From positions 1 through 5,038 of the forward strand of contig JAEWMO010000080.1 in the NCBI GenBank assembly GCA_023457135.1: a DNA stretch of 5,038 bases, given 5' to 3'. Under the pieces are notes generated by a model, which worked only from the letters and a program-made list of their open reading frames with translations, was not told the DNA's origin and made no database searches. Each line of letters starts with the position of its first letter. The first letter of the stretch is position 1. The DNA is from Methanobacteriota archaeon (GTDB lineage: Archaea; Halobacteriota; Methanomicrobia; Methanomicrobiales; Methanoculleaceae). The translations under genes and the position numbers were made by a program. Below, in pieces: positions 1 through 4,713 of the stretch.

Positions 1-300
1 ACCGGATACGAAGGGGGCACGGGGTTCACGGACTACTCCACCGTCACGATGACGATGACCGTATCCGAACAGCACGGCCGGGTCTTCTCCGGGTATACCG
101 TGTTTACGACCGCAAACGGCACGGAGATCCGGACGCCGATCGCCGGCGTCATCGGGCGTGACGGCAGGACCATCTCGACCGCCGAGCAGGACGGCGGGTA
201 CTGTCTCGGCGAGGTTGTGGGGCCGGATGAGATCGAACTCGTCTACCTGCAGGACGGCGAGCAGTACGGCGTTGCGATCGACGCGCTCAGAAGAGTATAG
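1..300 (+). CDS. C-terminal part of an unrecognised, possibly exported protein
   Basis: The frame is open from the first base to the TAG at 298-300, giving 99 residues, so this is the 3' end of a gene that starts upstream of the window. The in-frame ATG codons at 49 and 55 lie inside a continuous beta-rich stretch and have no convincing ribosome binding site, so they are probably internal. The visible part is rich in Gly, Thr, Val and Tyr, with repeated strand-turn patterns such as VIGRDGRT and GPDEIELVYLQDG, and it ends in AIDALRRV. It has no membrane segment. I recall similar C-termini in hypothetical, often secreted, proteins of Methanomicrobiales, suggesting a small beta-barrel or sandwich domain, but I cannot name a function. 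The gene is convergent with the minus-strand operon and is followed at once by a hairpin terminator. That it is coding is fairly sure; its role is unknown. Confidence 0.7.
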   Translation, partial: TGYEGGTGFTDYSTVTMTMTVSEQHGRVFSGYTVFTTANGTEIRTPIAGVIGRDGRTISTAEQDGGYCLGEVVGPDEIELVYLQDGEQYGVAIDALRRV

Positions 301-301
301 T

Positions 302-329
302 GCCGGTGAGACACCGGCCGCACATTTTT
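302..329 (+). terminator. Hairpin plus T-run terminator of the first gene
   Basis: GCCGGTG at 302-308 and CACCGGC at 312-318 form a perfect 7-bp inverted repeat with a 3-base loop, starting one base after the stop codon at 300. A run of five T follows at 325-329. Archaeal termination depends mainly on the U-rich tract, so the T-run is the stronger part of the evidence. The 39-base gap lies between two converging genes. On the minus strand the same tract reads as A-rich, so it does not obviously terminate the opposing operon. Confidence 0.6.
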
Positions 330-339
330 CCCCGGAGGG

Positions 340-618
340 TTACTTCTTCCTCGCCCGCAGCCGGGCGATCTCCTCGCCGCCCGCGACCTTCACCACGAAC
401 GTCCCGTGGCAGGGCTTGGTGTAGGGGAAGACGAGGTCCTCGCCCTCGACGCCGACGTAGAGCGGCGGCACGCCGATGATGTGGACGTCGAATATCTTGT
501 AGCCCGGTTCGACCTCGTAATACTCCCGGATGTTCGTCTTGATGTAGTCCCGCGCCTCCTTGAAGGAGGCCTGGGAGAAGAGGATCTCGGGTTTCAACGC
601 TTCGAGACAGCCGCCCAT
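340..618 (-). CDS. DUF1894-type conserved methanogen protein
   Basis: This 92-residue protein runs from ATG at 618 to TAA at 342-340. It resembles the DUF1894 family, small proteins of unknown function that I know mainly from methanogens. Recognisable features are the MGGCLEAL start, the EPGYKIFD stretch (residues 37-44), IIGVPPLYVG (47-56) and FPYTKPCHGTF (64-74). It has two cysteines, C4 and C70, each in a motif that looks conserved from memory. The C-terminus is basic (RLRARKK). It has no signal peptide or membrane segment, so it is probably cytosolic. The gene is last in the cutA-fdhD-DUF1890-DUF1894 operon and overlaps the DUF1890-type gene by 25 bases. A near-perfect Shine-Dalgarno inside that gene fixes the start. 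The DUF1890 and DUF1894 genes commonly occur side by side, which suggests a shared complex, but no biochemical role is established to my knowledge. Confidence 0.85.
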   Translation of the reverse strand: MGGCLEALKPEILFSQASFKEARDYIKTNIREYYEVEPGYKIFDVHIIGVPPLYVGVEGEDLVFPYTKPCHGTFVVKVAGGEEIARLRARKK

Positions 619-1061
619 TGCATCACCTCGTCAAGTTTGCGCTTCAACGGCATCGGGTTGTGCACGGCTTTCGCCGCGACGACCTCACAGGGGAACTCGA
701 TCTCCTTTACAAGGTCCTCCGCGTGCTCCCCGAAGAGGAGCGCGTAGACCCGGGCCTGCGAGATGTAGGCCATCGTGCCCGCGTAGGCGACCCCGGAGTC
801 GTTGTGGATGAAGACGAAGCAGAGGTCGAAGTCCCGCTGCTTCCCCGTGATCTCGTCGATCGTGTCGTCGAGGTCGGCCATCTCCTCCAGGTAGTGCCGG
901 CCGGGGTCGGCGATCTCCATCAGTTTCCGCGCGGCCACCGTCCCGGCGATCACCGGCCGGATGCCGTGCTCCTTCAAGCCGTGGACCAGGTAGAGCGCCA
1001 TGCTCGTCTGGACCGGCACCTGCGGGCAGCCAAGCAGGATCAGTGCAGTCTTTTCAGTCAT
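594..1061 (-). CDS. DUF1890-type conserved methanogen protein
   Basis: This 155-residue protein starts at ATG 1061 and ends with TGA at 596-594. It matches my memory of the DUF1890 family, represented by MTH777 of Methanothermobacter thermautotrophicus, for which a structural-genomics structure exists but no function. The N-terminus ALILLGCPQVPVQTSMALYL (residues 6-25) looks like a beta strand followed by a cysteine-containing loop (C12) and a helix, as in Rossmann-like folds. VIAGTVAARKLMEIADP (37-53) and FIHNDSGVAYAGTMAYIS (84-101) follow, and C81 and C125 are also present. It has no signal peptide, so it is probably cytosolic. The start overlaps the fdhD stop as ATGA, a classic coupling arrangement. 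A GGAG at 1076-1073 lies somewhat far (11 bases) upstream. The frame is open further upstream to 1289, but that extension would run deep into fdhD and is rejected. Operon partnership hints at a link to formate dehydrogenase maturation, which is inference only. Confidence 0.85.
   Translation of the reverse strand: MTEKTALILLGCPQVPVQTSMALYLVHGLKEHGIRPVIAGTVAARKLMEIADPGRHYLEEMADLDDTIDEITGKQRDFDLCFVFIHNDSGVAYAGTMAYISQARVYALLFGEHAEDLVKEIEFPCEVVAAKAVHNPMPLKRKLDEVMQWAAVSKR
622..629 (-). promoter_or_regulatory. Strong Shine-Dalgarno for the DUF1894-type gene
   Basis: Read on the minus strand, this is GAGGTGAT, an 8-base match to the archaeal anti-Shine-Dalgarno end of 16S rRNA. The GAGG core lies seven bases before the ATG at 618. 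It sits within the last codons of the upstream gene, so the ribosome entry site for the last gene is embedded in coding sequence. This supports the start at 618 despite the 25-base overlap. Confidence 0.75.
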
Positions 1062-1807
1062 GTTCCGGTCTTCTCCAGTTCTTCGAGAACATCGGGCACC
1101 CGTTCGGGATGCGTGTAGATGGTGAACCGCTCCCCCCGCGAGAAGCAGATGAGGGTGATCCCCGCCTCCTCCGCCGTGAGGATGCCGCGGTCGGTCGAGG
1201 CGGCGCGGGAGACGACGATGGGGATGCCCGCGTTCGCAGCCTTTGCCACCATCCCCGACGGCTGTCTCCCCGTGCAGCCGAGGATGCACCTCGACCGGTC
1301 GAGCCCCTTTAAGGCGGCGTAGCCCACGACCTTGTCGACGGTGTTATGTCTCCCCACATCGCAGGCCCGTGTGACGAACTCTCCGTTGCAGAAGAGGACC
1401 GAACAATGGACCGCGCCGGTCCTCCGCCAGGTATCGGACTCGATCGATGCCGTGACCGCACGGACGGTCCCGGCCGTGACGGTGAGGAGCGACGTGACCG
1501 ATCTGGGCTCACAGGCCGCAGAGGAGCCCCCTGAGGACTCCGTCACGAGCTCGACGTCCTTCCGGGACGGGGCGGTGATGTAGATCTCTTTTCCGCGGAC
1601 CTCCACCGAGTCGACCCTGTCGACCAGCCCCTCGCTGATGACGAACCCGGCGCCGAGGTCCTCGAGACGGTCGGCGCTCGCCACCAGGGTCGTCAGGGGT
1701 TCGCCGTTCAGGAAGAGCCTGACGCGGTCCTCGACGATGATGTCGTCATGGACGTCGCGCACACCCTCCTCCGTCGCCTGGATCCCGGTGCGGCAGACGA
1801 TCTCCAT
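1058..1807 (-). CDS. fdhD: FdhD, formate dehydrogenase sulfurtransferase/maturation protein
   Basis: In E. coli, FdhD takes sulfur from the cysteine desulfurase IscS and transfers it to the bis-molybdopterin guanine dinucleotide cofactor of formate dehydrogenase, which is inactive without it. The same role is inferred here, in the cytosol. Family signatures in this 249-residue protein are LNGEPLTTL (33-41), GFVISEGLV (54-62), the hallmark DVGRHNTVDKVVGYA (150-164), TGRQPSGMVAKAANAGIPIVVSRAA (179-203, in two parts) and RGERFTIYTHPERV (224-237). The E. coli CxxC site appears here as S96-A-A-C99, so the first cysteine is missing; the protein still has eight cysteines in all. I chose ATG 1807 over the in-frame ATG 1831 because it overlaps the cutA stop (TGATG) and follows a strong GGGAGGAG ribosome site by eight bases. 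The 3' end overlaps the DUF1890-type gene by four bases. Formate use is typical of Methanomicrobiales. Confidence 0.93.
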   Translation of the reverse strand: MEIVCRTGIQATEEGVRDVHDDIIVEDRVRLFLNGEPLTTLVASADRLEDLGAGFVISEGLVDRVDSVEVRGKEIYITAPSRKDVELVTESSGGSSAACEPRSVTSLLTVTAGTVRAVTASIESDTWRRTGAVHCSVLFCNGEFVTRACDVGRHNTVDKVVGYAALKGLDRSRCILGCTGRQPSGMVAKAANAGIPIVVSRAASTDRGILTAEEAGITLICFSRGERFTIYTHPERVPDVLEELEKTGT

Positions 1808-2124
1808 CACGCCGTCTCCTCCCGTATCCATTCGAGGTAGGGGGTGTAGCCGCCGACGATCGGCATCGCGATGATCTCGGGGGTCTCGTAGCTGTGGAGG
1901 CCCTTGATCCTCGCGATGAGCGTATCAAGGAGGCTCTGCTGCGTCTTGATGATCAGGAGCTGTTCGGGCTCGTTCTGGACCGCCCCCTCCCAGCGGTAAC
2001 AGGACTGCACGCCGGTGACGTTCACGCAGGCGGCAAGCCGGGCATCGACGAGCGCCTTCGCGATCGCCTCCGCCTCGCCGGGCGGGGCCGTGCAGAGGAC
2101 CACAACAAATTCCGGGAGAACCAT
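1807..2124 (-). CDS. cutA: CutA1-family divalent-ion tolerance protein
   Basis: CutA1 proteins are small, very stable trimers with a ferredoxin-like fold, found in all domains of life. They are linked to tolerance of copper and other divalent metals, but their exact biochemical role is unsettled. The 105-residue length is typical. Seen here are EFVVVLCTAPPGEAEAIA (residues 5-22), the signature LVDARLAACVNV (25-36), YRWEGAV (43-49), and HSYETPEIIA (77-86) with the conserved Y-E-x-P-E core. W45 and E46 match the conserved W-E. I chose ATG 2124 because the family usually begins only a few residues before the first beta strand. The in-frame ATG at 2178 would add 18 atypical residues and would place the TATA-like box inside the gene. 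It is the first gene of the operon, and its stop overlaps the fdhD start by one base. Why cutA leads a formate dehydrogenase maturation operon is not clear. Confidence 0.93.
   Translation of the reverse strand: MVLPEFVVVLCTAPPGEAEAIAKALVDARLAACVNVTGVQSCYRWEGAVQNEPEQLLIIKTQQSLLDTLIARIKGLHSYETPEIIAMPIVGGYTPYLEWIREETA
1816..1823 (-). promoter_or_regulatory. Shine-Dalgarno that fixes the fdhD start
   Basis: The minus strand reads GGGAGGAG here, eight bases before the ATG at 1807. The alternative in-frame ATG at 1831 lies upstream of this site and would leave it unused. The motif therefore favours the shorter FdhD, coupled to the end of cutA. An in-frame GTG at 1810-1808 directly precedes the chosen ATG and cannot be fully excluded. 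Confidence 0.65.
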
Positions 2125-2146
2125 GGTGTTACCTTCGTAGCGTCCG

Positions 2147-2154
2147 TATTTAAT
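2147..2154 (-). promoter_or_regulatory. TATA-like promoter of the cutA-fdhD-DUF operon
   Basis: The minus strand reads ATTAAATA here, the most AT-rich stretch in a GC-rich 123-base gap between nifS and cutA. Its centre is about 26 bases before the cutA ATG. Archaeal transcription normally begins about 25 bases after the TATA centre, so the transcript should start at or very near the ATG and be leaderless or nearly so. A weak GAAGGTAA lies between the box and the ATG and could help on re-initiation. The rest of the gap holds short GC-rich palindromes (2183-2190 and 2227-2236) but no T-run that would clearly terminate nifS. Confidence 0.5.
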
Positions 2155-2247
2155 CGTTCTCGGAGCCGGCTTCACCACAGCTCCCGCGGGCCCCTGCCTC
2201 CCGGTGGGAAAGCCCCCGGCGGGCCATCGAGCTCGAGGCGATATACA

Positions 2248-3450
2248 TCACTCCACCTCAGGGACTTTCTTTTCCGCAGGGGGCGTCAGCGGCGAGATCT
2301 GCCGCAGCCGCCCGATCACCTCCGGCAGCACCGACAGAACATGCTCGAGATCGTCAGGGGTGTTCGCGTCGCCGAGGGTGAGCCGGAGCGAGCCGTGCGC
2401 CTCCTCGTGAGGGAGGCCGGTCGCGAGGAGCACGTGCGAGGGCTCAAGCGACGCCGAGGAGCAGGCGCTTCCGGTGGAGGCGCAGATCCCGCGGGCGTCG
2501 AGCATGAGAAGGATCGACTCCCCCTCGACGTAGCGGAAACTGAAGTTCGCGTTGTTCGCGAGCCGCTCGGTCGGGTGGCCGTTCAGCCGGGAGTCCGGGA
2601 TCGTGGAGAGGACCTCGCGGATCAGCCGGTCCCGCATCGCTGCAAGCCGGCGGTTGTGCCCCTCGATATCGGCGGTCGCAACCTCGATCGCTCGCCCCAG
2701 CCCCACGATGCCGGGGACGTTCTCGGTCCCGGCCCGCCGGCCGCGCTCCTGCCCGCCCCCATGGACAAGGTTCTCAAGTCGGGTCCCCCGCCGGACGTAG
2801 AGCGCGCCGGTCCCCTTCGGGCCGTAGAACTTGTGGCCGGAGAGCGAGAGGAGGTCGATGTTCATGCCCTCCACGTCGATCGGGACCGCCCCGATCGCCT
2901 GGACGGCGTCGGTATGGAAGAGGACGTCGTGGTCGTGCGCGATCTTCCCGATCCGGGCGACCGGCTGGATCGTCCCGATCTCGTTGTTCGCCGTCATCAC
3001 CGAGACGAGGATCGTCCGGCCCGTGATCGCCTCCTCGACATCGCCTGCGTCCACCCGGCCGAACTTATCCACGGGCAGGTAGGTGACGGAGAACCCCTGC
3101 TTCTCGAGCCACTCGCAGGTATGGAGGACCGCATGATGCTCGATCGCGGTCGTGACGATATGGTCGCCGCGCTTCCGGTTCGCGAGGGCGACGCCCTTGA
3201 TCGCCCAGTTGTCGGCCTCGCTCCCGCCGGCGGTGAAGAAGATCTCCGCGGGTGCCGCGCCGAGGGCCGCCGCCACCTGCTCCCGCGCCGCATCCACGCC
3301 CTTCCGGGGCTCGCCGGCGAACCGGTAGAGGGAGGAGGGGTTCCCGAAGTATTGAGAGAAGTATGGGGCCATCGCCGCGATGACCTCGGGTTTTAGGAAT
3401 GTCGTCGCCGCGTGGTCCATGTACACGGGACGCTCTACCTGGTCGTTCAT
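2248..3450 (-). CDS. nifS: Cysteine desulfurase, NifS/IscS type (group I)
   Basis: The enzyme removes sulfur from cysteine using pyridoxal phosphate (PLP), leaving alanine and an enzyme-bound persulfide that supplies iron-sulfur clusters, thio-cofactors and FdhD-like carriers. The 400-residue protein shows the start MDHAATTF (11-18), GGSEADNWAIKG (75-86), EHHA (104-107), the cofactor aspartate in TDAVQ (D181), the PLP lysine in SGHKFYGPKG (K207), GGGQERGRRAGTENV (231-245), and the active-site cysteine in STGSACSSASLEPSHVL (C330). The short SSASLEPSH context of that cysteine is group I. ATG 3450 is preferred because it gives a normal N-terminus. The in-frame GTG at 3471 would add seven residues and has no better ribosome site. 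No scaffold gene (nifU/iscU) follows. The gene precedes the fdhD operon on the same strand but is separated from it by 123 bases and a likely promoter. I use nifS as a family symbol; iscS would be equally defensible. Confidence 0.93.
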   Translation of the reverse strand: MNDQVERPVYMDHAATTFLKPEVIAAMAPYFSQYFGNPSSLYRFAGEPRKGVDAAREQVAAALGAAPAEIFFTAGGSEADNWAIKGVALANRKRGDHIVTTAIEHHAVLHTCEWLEKQGFSVTYLPVDKFGRVDAGDVEEAITGRTILVSVMTANNEIGTIQPVARIGKIAHDHDVLFHTDAVQAIGAVPIDVEGMNIDLLSLSGHKFYGPKGTGALYVRRGTRLENLVHGGGQERGRRAGTENVPGIVGLGRAIEVATADIEGHNRRLAAMRDRLIREVLSTIPDSRLNGHPTERLANNANFSFRYVEGESILLMLDARGICASTGSACSSASLEPSHVLLATGLPHEEAHGSLRLTLGDANTPDDLEHVLSVLPEVIGRLRQISPLTPPAEKKVPEVE

Positions 3451-3469
3451 GTCCGCTAAAGCGTTAGGC

Positions 3470-3479
3470 ACGATATCGT
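3470..3479 (-). promoter_or_regulatory. Palindrome and weak TATA-like element ahead of nifS
   Basis: ACGATATCGT is a perfect 10-base palindrome in the divergent region between nifS and dapL. Its centre is about 25 bases before the nifS ATG at 3450, where an archaeal TATA element would be expected, and GATACGATAT on the minus strand is the only AT-rich candidate there. The palindrome could be an operator overlapping the nifS promoter or simply a chance symmetrical sequence. The evidence is position and symmetry only. Confidence 0.3.
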
Positions 3480-3530
3480 ATCAGCGTTGCCGACCCGGGA
3501 GAGGCAGGGGGCGTCCGCGGGGCGAGTAAG

Positions 3531-3540
3531 AAATTAGATA
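3531..3540 (+). promoter_or_regulatory. TATA-like promoter of dapL-lysA
   Basis: AAATTAGATA, preceded by a purine-rich GTAAG that could serve as the transcription factor B recognition element, is centred 28-30 bases before the dapL ATG at 3565. This predicts a transcript with only a few untranslated bases, which fits the lack of a Shine-Dalgarno ahead of dapL. A second AT-rich motif, AATATCT at 3554-3560, would fit a start near the internal ATG at 3580 and is the less likely alternative. Confidence 0.45.
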
Positions 3541-3564
3541 GGGTCCCGTGCGCAATATCTGGTA

Positions 3565-4713
3565 ATGTACGCAAGACGCATGGATCACCTTCCCCCATAC
3601 CTTTTTGCACGCATTGACGAGATGAAAGAGGAGAAACGGCGCCAGGGCGTCGATGTCATCGACCTCGGGGTCGGCGACCCCGACCTCCCCACCCCGCCGC
3701 ACATCGTGGAGGCGCTCTGCACCGCGGCCCGCGACCCGAAGAACCACCACTACCCCTCCTACACCGGCATGCTTGCCTACCGCGAGGCAGTGGCGGAGTG
3801 GTACCGGGGCCGGTTCGGCGTCGACCTGGACGCGAAGAAAGAGGTCCTCGCCCTCATCGGGTCCAAGGAGGGCATTGCGCACATCGCCGAGGCCTTCGTC
3901 AACCCGGGTGAGGTTGTCCTCGCCGCCGACCCCGGCTACCCGGTCTACAAGACCTCCACCCTCTTTGCCGAGGGGAAAGTCCACGAACTCCCCATCCGGG
4001 CGGAGAACGACTTCCTCCCGGTGCTCGAGGATATCCCCGCCGACGTCGTGAAGCAGGCGAAGTTGATGTTCATCAACTACCCGAACAACCCTACCGCGGC
4101 AATAGCCCCCCTCTCGTTCTTCGAGGAGGTCGTTGAGTTCGCGCGGGAGCACAACATCGTCGTCGTCCACGACAACGCCTACTCCGAGATCACCTTCGAC
4201 GGCTACAGGGCGCCCTCGTTCCTCGAGGTCGACGGCGCGATGGAGGTCGGTATCGAGATGCACTCGCTCTCGAAGACCTACAACATGACCGGGTGGCGGA
4301 TCGGCATGGCCTGCGGCAACCCCGAGATCGTCGCCGGGCTCGGCCGGGTCAAGACCAACGTCGACTCGGGCGCGTTCGACGCCATCCAGCACGCCGCGAT
4401 CACCGCGCTCACCGGCCCCCAGGACTGCGTCAGCGAGGCCTGCGGCATCTACCAGGAGCGGCGCGACGCCCTCGTGAAAGGCCTCACCGAGATCGGCCTC
4501 GATGTCCGGGCGCCGAAGGCGACCTTCTACGTCTGGGCGCCGGTCGACGACTGCATGGACTTCTCGGCAAAACTCCTCGACCAGGCCGGGATCGTCGCGA
4601 CACCCGGAGTCGGCTTTGGGAAGAACGGCGAAGGGTTCGTCCGGTTCGCCATCACCCGGTCGATCGAGCGGATCAACGAGGCGGTCGAGCGGATGCGGGG
4701 GCTGGACCTGTGA
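3565..4713 (+). CDS. dapL: LL-diaminopimelate aminotransferase
   Basis: DapL converts tetrahydrodipicolinate directly to LL-diaminopimelate with glutamate as amino donor, bypassing the acylated intermediates of the classical lysine route. It is a cytosolic class I/II fold-type I PLP aminotransferase. The 382 residues show LPPYLFARI (9-17), LGVGDPDLPTP (34-44), YPSYTGMLAYREAVAEWY (63-80), GSKEGIAH (99-106), DPGYPVY (122-128), NYPNNPT (171-177), DNAYSE (203-208), the PLP lysine in SLSKTYNMTGWRIG (K237), and the substrate-binding arginine in GFVRFAIT (R360). ATG 3565 is chosen because the ARRxxxLPPYLFARI N-terminus looks typical of the prokaryotic form; ATG 3580 is an alternative. The next gene, lysA, overlaps the stop by four bases, which strongly supports the lysine assignment over other aminotransferases such as those for aspartate or alanine. 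The start region suggests leaderless translation. Confidence 0.92.
   Translation: MYARRMDHLPPYLFARIDEMKEEKRRQGVDVIDLGVGDPDLPTPPHIVEALCTAARDPKNHHYPSYTGMLAYREAVAEWYRGRFGVDLDAKKEVLALIGSKEGIAHIAEAFVNPGEVVLAADPGYPVYKTSTLFAEGKVHELPIRAENDFLPVLEDIPADVVKQAKLMFINYPNNPTAAIAPLSFFEEVVEFAREHNIVVVHDNAYSEITFDGYRAPSFLEVDGAMEVGIEMHSLSKTYNMTGWRIGMACGNPEIVAGLGRVKTNVDSGAFDAIQHAAITALTGPQDCVSEACGIYQERRDALVKGLTEIGLDVRAPKATFYVWAPVDDCMDFSAKLLDQAGIVATPGVGFGKNGEGFVRFAITRSIERINEAVERMRGLDL

Noticed and set aside
618..1118. A 166-codon plus-strand open frame opposite the DUF1890-type gene and the end of fdhD
   Set aside because: The minus-strand proteins show family motifs and coupled starts, while this frame shows only biased composition.
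1062..1289. Upstream extension of the DUF1890-type gene to an ATG at 1289
   Set aside because: The added 76 residues are the out-of-frame shadow of fdhD (His/Arg/Gly-rich). The ATGA overlap at 1061-1058 gives a normal family N-terminus.
2125..2178. Longer CutA beginning at ATG 2178
   Set aside because: The extra 18 residues are not typical of CutA1 and would place the TATA-like box within the coding region.
2183..2236. GC-rich palindromes between nifS and cutA (CCCGCGGG at 2183-2190, TCGAGCTCGA at 2227-2236) as a terminator or operator
   Set aside because: Neither is followed by a T-run on the minus strand, and short GC-rich palindromes are common in DNA of this composition.
1894..3396. A 500-codon plus-strand open frame opposite nifS and part of cutA
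   Set aside because: It lies antisense to two well-recognised genes and is rich in Arg, Gly, Asp and Pro with no domain pattern. Long antisense frames are expected in GC-rich coding DNA.
3451..3471. GTG start for nifS at 3471
   Set aside because: It adds seven residues without a better ribosome site and would place the TATA-like element and palindrome at or inside the start. It remains a possible alternative.
3481..4392. A 303-codon minus-strand open frame opposite dapL
   Set aside because: It is the complement of dapL codons, with low-complexity Val/Asp/Glu/Gly/Arg composition and no recognisable motif.
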